NCBI GenBank assembly: GCA_017979445.1 | Contig: CM030715.1 | Coordinates: 28,497,169-28,561,168, forward strand | Length of the DNA stretch: 64,000 bases | Direction of reading: 5' to 3' | Source of the DNA: Akebia trifoliata | Taxonomy: Eukaryota; Streptophyta; Magnoliopsida; Ranunculales; Lardizabalaceae | Shown here: piece after piece, positions 11,918 to 23,772 of the stretch | Layout: the number at the start of each line of letters is the position of its first letter | Numbering within the stretch: the stretch's first letter is position 1 | Position numbers and translations under genes: made by a program | Notes under the pieces: generated by a model | Database searches by the model: none | What the model was told of the DNA's origin: nothing | What the model saw: the letters and a program-made list of their open reading frames with translations, nothing else

Positions 11918-14247
11918 GAAGACTAAAGATCAATTAGGATTCAAATTAAAGGTGGAGTGGAGTTCTAAATAAATGGGATAGTGGTTGGTTACCACTATTC
12001 TAATATAACTAGAAAACCACTTCCACAAGAAAACCCAATCCTAAAAGAAATCCCAAAAAACTAGAATATAAGACAATACTCAATAATCTTCATCTTGACT
12101 TGAATTCTATCACCTTAGAGAAAAATTGTATGTGTCCCATACAACGAACTTTGTATCCCTTATATCTGGGATGCAACGCCACCTCAAACCTAAATAAATT
12201 CGACTCAGTCATATGTTTGTTAACACTACAAACAATCATTAGTCTTTTAAACCACCAACTACACACACTATCAAATCATCCCGGTCCACCTTGACTCAAT
12301 CGCACAGTCAATGCACATGTGTAATTGCCCCAAGTCGGCTACCTAGTCAACTCTAAATGGGAACCTCGACTTATCCTCTCAAACCATAAGAACTTTCTCG
12401 ATATCATTTGCAATTTGAAAACACAAATCTATCTCTGCCTCATTTGTGAAAGAAACTTTCTATTGACGTCTACTACTCTATATACCCCATTTTCAATTAC
12501 CCATTAAGGTTTTAAAAATACCATGTATCATTGTATTTCCTATTAAATAATACAACTCACCACATTTTTCTCCCTTCATTAGAACCATACAACTACGTGT
12601 GATTTTTATAACTCCACCTTAAACTGAATACCTACAACTTATGTGACCCAACTTGCCAAGTGATATTAGATTTTTTTCCGCATCTTTGTGACAAAAGTTA
12701 CACCACCCAAAGTATGTATCACGCTATCAAATATTTTGATATTTACCATACCAATTTTTGTGACATCACAAATAGATCAATCATCCAAGCATATGTGAAC
12801 AGATCAACTTGAATCTAATATCCACTCATCCTCAAAGAAAGTGTGCTTGCCATTGAAAATCGTGAGAACATCTCCGCAATAATCTTCATATCCATATTCA
12901 CTTTCCACCACAACAGTTGCACTACCAAAACTATCCCTATTTTCTTTTCAATAGCAGCCGAATAGTCTTTTTTTATGTGACTATATTCCTTGTAGTAGTG
13001 ATACTATATGTTGTCATTTTCCTTCGATTTGGATCTACTCCTACTATTTTTAGATCCCCTATCTGAAGTCCTTCTTTGTTGATTCCCTCCACGAGCAATC
13101 AACTATTGACCATTACCTTCAAAATTGGTCTTCTTTCTAATATCATAAGATATGAGTGCTGAATTGACTTCTTTCAACTTCGTCGTATCTATCCCGTACA
13201 GAAGTGTTGTCACTAGATTATCGTAGGAATTTAAAAGTGAGGTAAAAAGTATAAAGGCCTTGTCTTCTTCTTCCAACTTAACATATGCTTTGTGCAATTG
13301 ATCCGAGATTTGATTATATAGATTCATGTGTTTCAGAAGATTTACACCGTTTATCATCTTCAAGATATACAATTCATTTTTCATAACTAACTTTTTGGTT
13401 AGACTCTTACCCATGTAGAGATTTTCCAAGTTCTCCCAAAGTTTTGGTGCCGATTCTTCCTCCATAACATTAAACAAAACGTTATCTGCAAGACAGAACC
13501 AAATGGAACTAATCGTTCTCACCTCGATGTCTTCCCAATCTACATCTGTAATCTTCTCTAATTTACTAGACTTTCATTTCAATGTCCTTGCCAAGCCTTG
13601 TTGAACCGAGAAATCCTTTACCCTTCTTTGCTACAGATTGAAACTACCATTTTCGTCAAATCTTTTGACCTCAAATTTCCTATACTCTTCATTGCCATCA
13701 TATTAAACCCTAGTTTTGTGGTGCATTCTTTTATTAAAAAAAAATCTCTAAAATATAGTTGATCTCTCCATATAAACCTGATTCTTTTGATATCAATTGT
13801 TATGAAATTGGAGATTTTAGTTCAATACGATTACAAAGAAAATTAATAATCAAATCAAAGAACACATAGATTTATGTGGTTTGACAATGATGCCTACGTT
13901 TACGGACATATCCACTTCTTCACTAAGAAATCAAAGGAGAACTATATAAGAAATAACTACTCAAGATTTTAATCCCAAATCCAAGCCCTTAAATCCTTAT
14001 ACACCCCTCCCCATTTCTCTCTCAAACCCTAGAAGAATTAACTTAGTACAGAGTACAACCCATAATCCAAATATATAGGAGGAAGACTAAAGATCAACTA
14101 TGATTAAATTAAAGATGGAGTGGAGTTCTAAAGCCAATGGGATAGTGGTTGATTACTACTATCCTAATATAACTAGAAAACCACTTCCACAAGAAAACCC
14201 AATCCTAAAAAAATACCCTAAAAAACTAAAATAATAGACAATACTCA
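11918..14247 (-). mobile_element. Decayed Ty1/Copia element, minus strand, pol largely deleted
   Basis: Two related LTR segments bracket Copia gag text. The right (5') LTR runs 13798-14247 with TG...CA ends. The left (3') LTR survives only as about 165 bp at 11918-12082; shared words include AAAACCACTTCCACAAGAAA. Next to the 5' LTR the minus strand has TTGATATCAAAAG, a worn version of the tRNA-Met primer site. Only about 1.7 kb lies between the LTRs, so reverse transcriptase and integrase are gone. A CX-type protease start with DEWILDSS-like coding is readable near 12800-12830 on the minus strand, also interrupted. Confidence 0.7.
13103..13522 (-). pseudogene. Copia gag fragment (UBN2-type)
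   Basis: The 139-residue frame reads like the gag domain of plant Copia elements: ESAPKLWENLENLYMGKSLT, then LYNQISDQLHKAYVKLEEED and LLNSYDNLVTTLLYG. In intact relatives this follows the FDGKNF-x-WxxRM block. That block can be seen upstream at about 13590-13690 in other frames (FDGNGSFNLWQRRVKD), so the gag is broken by frameshifts. No zinc knuckle or protease follows in frame. It is not a host gene. Confidence 0.75.
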
Positions 14248-15045
14248 ATACTTGATTTAATATACAAAATCTAAATATACTTTGTATTAAAAAAAATACA
14301 TAATATAATTTAGATTTTTACTATCATTTATCAATTAGGGCGAACAAAGATTGATTGAAAAATGATAAAGTAAGTTGTTGGATTGAAACCTTATGAGATC
14401 AGATTCTTACCAAAATCCAAAATATTGATCACAATCCAAAATTATTGGACCAAAATAAATCATATTTCTTAGAGTCCTACTAGCTTATGATAGTGAGGAA
14501 AAAATGTTTTACTCTGCCTTATCCATTGTCAAAAAACTCCTGAGATGTATAAAACAACTCTTCGATATTCATAACAAATATCGAGATTTTGTTTTTATGC
14601 ATCTCAAGATCTTTTTGACGGTATATGACATTTTCCCTCACTATCATAATAAGGAAAGGGTTTCTCTATCACTTATTGTGAAGTAAGAAAATTTTAATAA
14701 ATCAATAGGCCGTGAAATAAGAAGGATACCGATAATTTTATAAATTGAAGGAGGCATATAAACATATATGCCTTCTCTACTTTTCAACACTTCCCTGTAA
14801 CTTTCAAATCCCCCAATGAAATGACAAAAGTGCCCTTCTCGGTGGTAATTGTTGTGGAAAATTTAATAATTATGGTGGGTCCCATTGTTTCGGCTTAAAA
14901 GAAGACACATAATCGAAGAATCTATTTTCTTGGCTTTAAAAATTCGCATGTGGAAGCGCATTTGCTTCAAAATATTAATAAAAATAACTTTTTAGATTTC
15001 ATAATGAATCTTATTATATTAAAGTTAAACTCATTATGGTAAAGT
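14248..15045. other. AT-rich intergenic DNA
   Basis: No gene, RNA or repeat boundary supported. The 60-residue open frame at 14504-14686 has no recognisable feature. Confidence 0.5.
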
Positions 15046-15491
15046 AGGGTAAATTATATTTTGACCTTCTATGGTTTAGCATAATTTCTTATTGACCCCT
15101 TAACCTTTTGATATTATTCACTTATCTACTATATCATAATTGTGTTAATGTTATTTGACCCTTTTAACCCTCTAATTTTTATTATAAAAATAATAATTTT
15201 TAAAAAGACAAAATCTCAAAGTAAATAAAACTTCATTTTGGTGAATCCCTCTTCTTAACTCCTAATGGGATTTTGGTGGACGATTCCTCACTTCTAAACT
15301 ATTAAAAAGGGTAAAATAATCTTTATAAAAAATTAAAAAGTATTTCTTAACTTTTTTTTTTATTAACAGAAGGGGTCTAAGTGAATGTGTTTGATAACTT
15401 TAAGGGATATAAATGCAATTATTAGAATATCAGGGGGTGAACATAAATTACATCAAATCAAATCATAAGAGGTCAAAACATCATTTACCCT
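15046..15491. mobile_element. Inverted-repeat MITE, 446 bp
   Basis: The left end AGGGTAAATTATATTTTGAC faces a right end whose reverse complement is AGGGTAAATGATGTTTTGAC. The terminal repeats extend about 30 bp with mismatches. No clear target duplication, so the superfamily is open. No coding capacity. Confidence 0.65.
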
Positions 15492-15585
15492 AAATTTATA
15501 TACATATAAAAATGGAGGCATTTATGGCCACTTAAATTTTAGTGTCGTATCACTCCCACACTCCACTTTACCTCATTAGAGTAGG

Positions 15586-16159
15586 TGTCACGGCCCTATT
15601 CTTTTGAAGCGGGGTCGTGCGGTGCAAGGGGGTCAAATCCACTTGCAAGCCTGTAAAATGATCGTACACCACACACACGTAGCTAGCAAACAAGGCAACA
15701 CGAGACAAAGCCCGGAGGCAACTTTGTTGATATAATATTAAATTACACGATGCAACGCGTTACAAAAGCAATAGATGCGTTACAAGCAAATGATGATCCT
15801 ATGACACGCGGGACTTCCACGGAGCTGGGCTTCAAGGCTTCAACAACGTGGGTGTAGCCCGGGGATTGGGATAGCACTAACACCCTTCCTACAAAGTGTA
15901 TGCTAAGTCTTTACTAGGTTTCCAGAAGAAAACATCAAAAGTAGAGGCCGGTCATACTATCTTATTACGAAAATGCCATTAAGCTAACAAGTGTGCCCTG
16001 GCACGGGGCTGACACGTACCCTAAGCTAACAGATATGCCCTGGTACGGGGGCAGACATGGCTTCATAACGAGCCTTACATGATATTACATGGGTGCTTCC
16101 GGGTAGCTCCGGGGCGAGCTTACACCTAACTCTAGGTGACAGATGATGTGGCCGTTACA
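15586..16159 (-). repeat. 3' LTR of the chromovirus
   Basis: 574 bp, opening TGTCACGGCCCTATTC on the plus strand. It contains an internal near-duplicate pair (GTGCCCTGGCACGGGGC and ATGCCCTGGTACGGGGG). It differs from its partner by small indels, for instance GGCAACACG here against GTAAATGAGGTAACACG there. Confidence 0.92.
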
Positions 16160-16174
16160 GTCTCCCCCACCTAT
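16160..16174 (-). other. Polypurine tract of the chromovirus
   Basis: On the minus strand AGGTGGGGGAGAC directly precedes the TGTAACGG start of the 3' LTR. This is the expected site and composition for the plus-strand primer. Confidence 0.8.
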
Positions 16175-16195
16175 TCTGCAGACGTCCTCGTCGCA

Positions 16196-17425
16196 TTAAC
16201 CTGGCAAACTTTTCAATCGGCTGCTTGAAAGGTTGTAGGTTCTCTGCACTCTCCTGTGTAGCTTCAAATTCTGGCATGTCCTGTGTGACGAAGTACTCCA
16301 CGTGCTGCTGCTGGATGAAACTGCTGCTGAAATGACGTCTTCGAGAACTTTGTCGACAACACGCTCTGGCTGAAAGGCTGAATGAGAATTGGTACGTGTT
16401 GGAATGCTGCGCGCGGGATCTCCTAGATCTGTATGGTACGGCTTGAGACTTCTTGCATGGATGACAGAGTAGATGCTGTGTAACCTGTACGGTAACCAGA
16501 GTTTAGCAAACCTGTACGTCCTTGGACTGTGTCTCCTGTAGCCTGAAACAATAGTGTGAGAAGTTAAACACTGTTGGCCTGAAATAAGTTCAAAAGTACT
16601 CTTGTTGGAGGAAGAGTTCTTCTGAATGGTGGAATTGAACAAATTCGCCCAATTCTGATGATCGGCATTGGCAAGATGCCTAAAATACTCCAACGCAGAA
16701 CTGAATCTCTCCGTTGGCCAAACTGATTGATGATGTACACTGCCTGGAAAATCAAGCTGGAATCTAAGTAGTCTGCACGGTTCGTTCCATAACTTCCCTG
16801 TGACTCTTGAATCTCTGACGCTGACAACACTCTGAGGTACATCACAATTCTTGCTGACACTCTGACTAAGTGGCTGATGGGCTTCTTCTGCAACTTGAAT
16901 CTTACAGTAACCTGATCTCTGACCTAACTCTGAAAAATACTTGGCTGTCCCAAGCTTATCAAACAAGTCGGCACTCTGCTGGATAGGATACTTGTTCTTG
17001 ATGGTGATCTTCTTCACTGCTCGATAATCGATACAACGTTTCGAAGACCCATACTGCTGCTTGCTCAACTCAGCTAGTCTTGGAAGATTCATTCTGTAAG
17101 GCCTCTTTATAAGAGGTGTGGCAACATGTAGCAATTCATTCTGATGATCTATCGGCCTACGTGGTTGTAGTGTCTTCGGAAGCAAATTCGCTATCTCGTC
17201 ATCAACTTCTGCTAAAACCTGTGTAACTTGTGTGGGAGTTGAACTATGGTCCTGTTCTGCGGATTCAACTCTCAAGGAAGCAATGTACGATTGCTTACCT
17301 TTCTTCACCTGAATGGCTGAAATCAAATTTCCCTCTTCCTTGCCTGTGGAGACGGGAAAAAAGCTTGGACATTCACCTAGCATGCCCAAGGTGTTGGCGA
17401 AAGGCATTGGTACTACCCTGTTCTG
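16196..17425 (-). pseudogene. Chromovirus pol remnant: RT fragments and chromodomain-like end
   Basis: After an in-frame TGA at 17426-17428 the frame continues with reverse-transcriptase text: RPIDHQNELL, PYRMNLPRLAEL, RCIDYRAVKKITIKNKYPIQ and DLFDKLGTAKYFSELGQRSG. Between AELSKQ and RCIDYRA about 30 residues usual in this family are absent, marking a deletion. The YXDD catalytic box, most of RNase H and the integrase core are not seen. Near 16440-16490 an integrase C-terminal-like stretch (SVIHARSLKPYHTD) appears. In the shifted frame at about 16190-16310 the reading EYFVTQDMPEFEATQESAEN resembles a worn chromodomain. Not functional. Confidence 0.8.
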
Positions 17426-17740
17426 TCACATAAAATCCATCCCAATGACAACTCTGAACTCATCGAGTGGAACTGCGAGTAAATCAAGCTTACCCTTCCA
17501 TGTACCTATCTTGACGGACACTGACTTGGCCGAACCTTGGATAGGAGTGGCTTGGGAGTTTACAGCTTTCATACGGCTTGAACCCTTATCGAGTCGGATA
17601 TTGAGACGCTTCGCCTCTGCAGGGGTAATGAAATTGTGAGTAGCTCCTGTATCAACCATTGCCTGGGTGGTCTTCCCACCAACTTCAATATCGACATATA
17701 TAAGACCCTTCCGTTTCTGGCTATTCTGAGTCTCAGATGT
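17426..17740 (-). pseudogene. Chromovirus aspartic protease (RVP_2 type)
   Basis: The frame encodes GLIYVDIEVGGKTTQAMVDT and then GATHNFI, so the catalytic DTG triad is intact. It ends FRVVIGMDFM before a TGA. It lies in the same frame as gag upstream, separated by the TAG at 17741-17743. The length to the stop fits the usual protease domain. In a live element it would process the polyprotein; here stops on both sides isolate it. Confidence 0.85.
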
Positions 17741-18928
17741 CTACTTCATTGCATTCAAAAGATGCAAGGCTCCCATGTGAGGAGAATCTTCATAATCTCG
17801 CCCACTCGTACTTTCGTGACTAGGGTCACTTTGGGAAGCTAATAGTGCAGTCAGTTTGGCTCGCTGTGGGCACTTGAATGTCTTGTGAGGCCCACCACAC
17901 AAAACACATCCATGCTTGTGACGACGCTTGACTGGCGAGGTACTTCTGCTCTGTGAAGGAGAGGAGTTCCGTGAGAATCCCGGACTGGAACTCTTTCTAT
18001 GCCTTCCATTCTTACCATTCAAAGACTTCTTTGTGTACTCAGGTTGCTGGTAGTAATCCTTCGATTGAGGATGTACATACTGTTGGCTCCCTCCCGCGGG
18101 AGTATAATCAGTCAACCGCTCGGCTGTTGCAATTGCAGACGTGAGATCTTCCACACGTTGCCGTTGGAGTTCTGTCTGAACCCAAGGCTTGAGTCCTTCT
18201 TGGAATGAGAACAGCTTATCTTTCTCTGACATGTTACGGATATCAAGCATCAAGGCGGAAAACTGCTTGACGTAGTCGTGAATTGTACCTGTATGTTGGA
18301 GTTACCTCAACTTTCTGCGGGCAATGAACTCCACGTTCTCTGGTAAGAACTGGTGCTTCAATTCTTTCTTGAGGTCCTCCCATGTATCGATTGAACATTG
18401 ACCACTTTCCATCTCGGTGTACTTTGTCCGCCACCATAGCTTGGCGTCACCTGCAAGATACATAGAAGCAGTTGTTACTTTTACCTCTTCGGAATCCGGA
18501 CGAGCTGCACGGAAGTACTGCTCCATGTCGAACAGGAAATTCTCAAGCTCTTTCGCATCACGAACACCATCGAAGGTACGTGGCTCGGGTACTCGCAAGC
18601 GCGAGGGAGAAGCTTCACTATTGGTAGGCCGTTCGTTACCGACGGCACGGACTAGAAGACCTACTTTTGTAGTGAGTTCTGTAATCTGTTCCTGTAAGAC
18701 GGCTAGGTTGTCTTGGGTATCTTCCTCGAGGGCTGTCACTCTAGCTCTGAATGTCTCGGATCTTTCCTCCAGCGTGCTCTGGCGATCATCTATTCGCGCA
18801 ATACCATCAACAATACTGGATAGCATACATATCTTTTCCTCCAATACCTCAATGAGTTCCTTGTTTGTACGTGGTGCTGGTGTGTTTGGAGCGGGTAGGT
18901 CCGCGGTACTAGTAGTTCTTCTTACCAT
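17741..18928 (-). pseudogene. Chromovirus gag, one internal stop
   Basis: The start MVRRTTSTADLP is 59 bp inside the primer site. An N-terminal coiled-coil-like stretch (about residues 20-90, heptad-rich with EERSETFRARVTALEE) is followed by the capsid-type gag domain (YLAGDAKLWWRTKY). A TAA at codon 209 (18302-18304) interrupts it; the frame then continues without a shift through KLFSFQEGLKPWVQTELQRQ to a Ser/Arg-rich tail. A zinc knuckle CVLCGGPHKTFKC has spacing CX2CX3HX4C, one residue shorter than the classic CCHC; I recall this spacing in related plant Gypsy elements. A TAG ends the frame before protease. Confidence 0.88.
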
Positions 18929-18986
18929 CGTTCGCGTGAACTAAATGGAATCTCGGGGAAATACCAACTGTGCTCAAACAACTGCT

Positions 18987-18999
18987 GCTCTGATACCAA
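18987..18999 (-). other. Primer-binding site, tRNA-iMet type
   Basis: The minus strand reads TTGGTATCAGAGC, one base inside the LTR end. It matches the 3' end of plant initiator tRNA-Met. Confidence 0.92.
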
Positions 19000-19000
19000 C

Positions 19001-19574
19001 TGTCACGGCCCTATTCTTTCGAAGCGGGGTCGTGCGGCGCAAGGGGGTCAAATCCACTTGCAAGCCTGTAAAATGATCGTACACCACACACACGTAGCTA
19101 GCAAACAAGTAAATGAGGTAACACGAGACAAAGTCCGGAGACAACTTTGTTGATATAATATTAAATTACACGGTGCAACGCGTTACAAAAGTAATAGATG
19201 CGTTACAAGCAAATGATGATCCTATGACACGCGGGACTTCCACGGAGCAAGGCTTCAACAACGTGGGTGTAGGCCGGGGATTGGGATAGCACTGACACCC
19301 TTCCTACAAAGTGTATGCTAAGTCTTTACTAGGTTTCCAGAAGGAAACATCAAAAGTAGAGGCCGGTCATACTCTCTTATTACGAAAATGCCATTAAGCT
19401 AACAAGTGTGCCTTGGCACAGGGCTGACACGTACCCTAAGCTAACAGATATGCCCTGGTACGGGGGCTGACATGGCTTCATAACGAGCCTTACATGATAT
19501 TACATGGGTGCTCCCGGGTAGCTCCGGGGCGAGCTTACACCTAACTCTAGGTGACAGATGATGTGGCCGTTACA
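19001..19574 (-). repeat. 5' LTR of the chromovirus
   Basis: 574 bp, TGTCACGGCC...GGCCGTTACA on the plus strand, partner of 15586-16159. On the minus strand it carries the promoter of the element. The GTAGG duplication follows at 19575-19579. Confidence 0.92.
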
Positions 19575-19679
19575 GTAGGACAGCTATTGGAGTAGGTGAA
19601 GGTTTATCGGGACAACTATCTTGTCTCATCCTGACATTGATAAGTTATTTTTTTTCTTTTTTGCTCACAGCGGCACAGC

Positions 19680-20337
19680 TGTTTGACATGTGTGTGTAGG
19701 TAAGATATGAGGTACTTATAAGTCAGTTGTCTTGCCCTTGTCAATTCGGCCTATACGTCTGGATGTCCCATTATAAAAATTTAAAATTAAACTTTGATAG
19801 AAGAAAATATTTGAATAAAAATGAAAAATAACTTGAATATTTTAGGATTATTGAAAGGGTCTACTAAATTGATAGTGATGAATACTATTAGAAAAAAATA
19901 TATGATTAATGATATCATAGCATTAGAATTTTAATATAAAATATTATATAATGTGAATCAATTTCTCACTTTGTAATGTAGAAACACTCAAAGCTAATTG
20001 GCAACTACGTGATGTCAAATTTTAAATTAATATTCAGTAGAAGAACACTTTCGTTGTTAAGAAAAATTTATTAATTTTTTATCGCATTCAAATTTTAAAA
20101 TTTTAAATGATTGTATTTAAAAATCTTTTAATATTCATTAGGTATTCATCATAAGGTAAAATCCAATCCCACCTTTTACTTTATTGTTTTAGTCCTTTTA
20201 CCTTTTGTTTTAGTTGAAGTGTTGTATTAGCTTTGCATTATTATAATCCCACATCAATTAGGTGTAGAGTTGATTTGTAATTTTTATATGATTGTATTTC
20301 TATTAGTTTTAAAGATGATAGAGGTAATAAACGAGTT
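19680..20337. repeat. Dispersed duplication, copy A (interrupted)
   Basis: This segment matches 22095-22750 over its whole length with many substitutions; shared words include GAAGAACACTTTCGTTG and ATTCATTAGGTATT. Copy A continues after the insertion at 20338-21221, from 21222 to about 21510. I do not recognise a gene in it. Confidence 0.8.
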
Positions 20338-21221
20338 TAAGTTTATCAACGGGTGCTAATCGAATTAGATATGTTTATATCTGAATTCGAATTCGAAAAA
20401 TATATTTTCATATTTGAATTTGAATTTGAAATCCGTTGAATATTAAGAATTAATATTCGAATTCAATTCAATTATCGGATATCTGATAATATCCGATTCG
20501 AATTCGAATACCTGTATCAAAAAATACCTTTTTTTTTGTGTAGAAAATAAATAAATATCAAATCCTGCTGATTTTTCATTTTCAAAAAACCATTCATCTT
20601 CATGTTCCCTATTTCAAAAAACCTCAATCCATTTATTTCTTCAAAACAAATCATCTCCTCAAAATCAATCATCTTCAAAACTCTTGATTTATTTGGATAA
20701 AAATCAAAGACTTTTTTTTACAAAGGGGATCTCATTCGATATTCAAAATAAGGTTAAAAGAAATAAAATTCAATATTTACCTTAGAGATTTAAGATTCTC
20801 ATGAGGAAAAAAATTAAAAGAAAAATCAATATTTCTTCACCCAAGACTATTTTCATTAATGGTGCTAGAAACACACAATAACAGAAAGAAAGAGAGAGAG
20901 AGGTCCTACCTGGAATGGTGGCATCGCCGAACTGATTATGATCGCCATGTTTCCTTATTCGTAACTCATACGGTTGAACCCTAAGATGACTTCCGTACAA
21001 GTAAAGAGAGAAGGAAGAAAATTTTGGATACTAAAGGATAAAATAAAAAATATAATATTTCTTATTTTATCTTTTGAATTAGATATTATCGAATTCGATA
21101 AATCATTATCCGAATTCGATTCTAATAAGCATTCGAATGTGAAAATAGTATTCGAATTCGAATCCGATATCCAAAAATTCAAATATGAATTCAAAATTTT
21201 TACTATCCATTGACAGGCTTA
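20338..21221. mobile_element. 884-bp insertion with hAT-like ends and a possible captured exon
   Basis: Copy B of the surrounding duplication lacks this block, which marks it as an insertion. Ends read TAAGTTTATCAACGGGT and, reverse-complemented, TAAGCCTGTCAATGGAT. Flanks AACGAGTT and GGCGAGCT agree at 5 of 8. Subterminal GAATTCGAATTCG palindromes fill both ends. At about 20900-21000 the minus strand has a short frame (YGSHLRVQPYELRIRKHGDH) ending in CCAG|GTAGG, which could be a captured exon; I cannot name a source gene. Confidence 0.65.
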
Positions 21222-21510
21222 GGCGAGCTCACACACATGCATGGGGGCATAAGATTAAGGATGCAAATCTCAAATTTAAATCTCACGTGGGTACGCGTGA
21301 AAGCCCGTTTTTACTTAAATTACCATGTTTTTTTTACTAAATCTTTTATTTTAAATTTCTAACCGTTGTGTTGGTGTACCTTCTTCTAATTTTGTGTTTG
21401 TTTTGAACTATACAGAATGAAAAGATTTGTGATTGTTTGAACAGTCACTCCCTATTTTATTTAAATTCTCTTGTTTAGTCGGATTAAACACACAATTCTT
21501 TAATCTTCTT
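21222..21510. repeat. Dispersed duplication, copy A, right part
   Basis: It resumes the match to copy B (about 22755-23010) after the insertion; both share ATTTTAAATTTCTAAC and TTGTGTTGGTGT. Confidence 0.75.
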
Positions 21511-21980
21511 TTTAAGTACCCACTGTTTAATTGTCATTACTATACTTATATACTGCATTGTGAGAGCACACAAGTTAGTTGAGTTCAAAATTACATTTCA
21601 ATTGAAGTACCCTCCTTGGAACGTAGGTTGTTGTATCTTGGACAATAAACACCTACATAACTATGGTACCGTAGTAGGAATGAAATTTGCTACAGGACAA
21701 TGCTTCGTGCATGCCTCAACCATTAATTAAAGGGTAAGTATTTTCTATTGCATTCAATTCTGAGATCAAAAATTTCTTAAACTTCTTTTCTCTCTTTTCA
21801 TAGAAATCAGTACTCAATATCCAACAATCTAAAACGAATTTTACATTTAGTAGCTTTTATGGAAATTTTACACTTACTGATTTCTAGAGAATCTCCATTT
21901 TTATTTGTATTTTATATCTTTTAAGTAAAATGACCATCCATGGGCAGACTATCTTTGCAAAATATGCCTTGTTTACCATG

Positions 21981-22205
21981 AGTATTGGGCATTGCGGCCA
22001 GGCCCTTCTTCCAAAAAGGGAGAGGTTTGGAGTTCAAACTCCCTTACTGGCCACCTGCAGGGATTTATTCCATTTTACCTATGTGTGGGTTGTGGGGTAT
22101 CGCATGTACTCGTGCATTTATGTAAGATATGGTGCTCTAAGATGCTAGTTGTCTCGCCCATGCTAGTTTGGCCTATAGATTTGGAGACCCCGTTATAAAA
22201 AATAA
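21981..22205 (+). mobile_element. SINE-like segment
   Basis: A candidate pol III B box, GGAGTTCAAACTCC, lies at 22029-22042, and the segment ends in an A-rich tail (TTATAAAAAATAAAAAATGG). The 3' half also occurs in copy A at 19680-19795. The A box is poor, so this is tentative. Confidence 0.35.
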
Positions 22206-23010
22206 AAAATGGTAGAAGAAAATATTGGAATAAAAATGAAAAATAACTTGATTGCTTTAAGATTGTTGAAAGGATCCACTCATTCTTTGGTGATGAATAC
22301 AATTAGGAAAAAAAATGTATGATTAATGATATCACAACATTGGAATTTTAATATAAAATGTTATATGGATGAATATTTCAATATGAATCGATTTCTTACT
22401 TTGTAACCTAGAAACACTCGCAACTAGTTGGCAACTTCATGATGCAAATTTTAATATAATATTTAATAGAAGAACACTTTCGTTGCTAAGGAAAGTTTTC
22501 TAATTTCTTGTCACATCCAAATTTTGGAATTTTAGAGTGTTGAATTTGAATTTTTTTTAATATTCATTAGGTATTGACCTTAAGGTAAAAATCCAATCTT
22601 ACCTTTTGCTTTTACTTTTTCGTTTTTGTTGAAGTGTTGTATTTTCCTTATGTTATTATAATCCCATATCGATTAGGAGTAAAGTTGATATGTAATTCTT
22701 ATATAATTATACTTCTATTAACTTTAAGGTTGATAGAGAGTGGGTGGGATCACGTGCACACACGGGAGCTCAAGAAGAAGGGTGCAAATTTTAGATTTAA
22801 ACCTCATATGGGTGCATGTGAAAATTCATTTTTGCTTACATTACCAAGGTTTTTACTAAACTTTTTATTTTAAATTTCTAACAGTTGTGTTGGTGTTTCT
22901 TCTTCTAATTTCTTATCTGTTATGAATTGTACATAACGAAGAGGTTTATAACTGTCTTAACAATTTTCTTCCTCTTTTATTTAAACCCTCTTATTTAGTC
23001 AGATTTAATG
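22095..23010. repeat. Dispersed duplication, copy B (uninterrupted)
   Basis: This is the continuous partner of 19680-20337 plus 21222-21510. It gives the empty-site sequence (GATAGAGAGTGGGTGGGATC) for the 884-bp insertion in copy A. No coding signal. Confidence 0.78.
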
Positions 23011-23235
23011 CAATTCCTTAAAATGTATTTTGTATCTATGAAGATTAAGACGACTAAAAAATGAGATCTTTTCATTTGTAATCAAAACATTATTTTTTTC
23101 CCATTTTTTTTTATCGTTTGTTTCCCATTAAAATGATGGTTTGTTACTAGTAGATTTGTGTGCTATAAGTAAAAGTTGATGTGTTAATTGAAGCTCTTTG
23201 TAATACTATATAAACTCTTGCTTGGTCAAGCATAT

Positions 23236-23400
23236 GAGTTAAAAGTTTTCGAATGAGTTGATTTTTTCCGCGGATGATCTCCTTACCATAGAGATCATCC
23301 TCATAAAAAAAATCAGCCCATTTCTTAACTTTTAATCCCATCAAAAGTGATTTACAGATTATTGATAAAAATTGACAATCCTCGATTCTTCAACTTGTAG
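23236..23400. mobile_element. Hairpin MITE remnant (two-hairpin family)
   Basis: One hairpin of the family is present (GGATGATCTCC facing GAGATCATCCTCAT) with flanking AAAGTTTTCGAATGAG and the spacer CATCAAAAGTGATTTAC. The outer ends are lost. Confidence 0.55.
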
Positions 23401-23772
23401 TACAAAAATAAATGCTACAAATACAACAGACTAAAGCAATCAAAATGAAATACAAACTAAAAATTAAGATGGCACAAAATAGAATTTACATAATTCAAGG
23501 TGATGACGATCCTTTTTTATTTATTTATATATAACTTTGCTTGTGAAATCAAAGCTATAATTTCTCAATCTCACTTACCCCAAAGACAATTGTAAAATAC
23601 CTTTCCTAAAATTCTTAAACAAAGCATTAGTAACATTATCCCGTTCTTATAAAAATGTTAGGTCTCTATGAGACACATTTTTATTGGTATTCAATTACCT
23701 TGGGTTGCGTGAACAATTTGATAAGGAGCCGAGGTGTTTCAAACACCAATTAAAACACCTATCTTATTTTAT
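23401..23772. other. Intergenic DNA without recognised genes
   Basis: No coding or RNA signal seen; AT-rich. Confidence 0.5.

Larger units (their letters stand above)
15586..19574 (-). mobile_element. Ty3/Gypsy chromovirus, complete ends, coding-defective, 3989 bp
   Basis: The element is bounded by two 574-bp LTRs (15586-16159 and 19001-19574) that both read TGTCACGGCC...GGCCGTTACA on the plus strand, with a perfect 5-bp target duplication GTAGG at 15581-15585 and 19575-19579. It is transcribed on the minus strand: a primer site matching tRNA-Met (TGGTATCAGAGC) abuts the right LTR, and a polypurine tract abuts the left LTR. Gag and protease share one frame broken by three stops (TAA 18302-18304, TAG 17741-17743, TGA 17426-17428). 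Reverse transcriptase is internally deleted and shifted, most of RNase H and integrase are missing, and a chromodomain-like end survives. By eye the LTRs differ at roughly 15 positions plus a few indels, suggesting a fairly recent insertion. Confidence 0.93.

Noticed and set aside
16564..16893. Separate 109-codon gene in the Gypsy element
   Set aside because: It overlaps the pol remnant in another frame; parts of it are frame-shifted pol.
17953..18208. Plus-strand frames within the Gypsy gag
   Set aside because: They are antisense shadows of gag.
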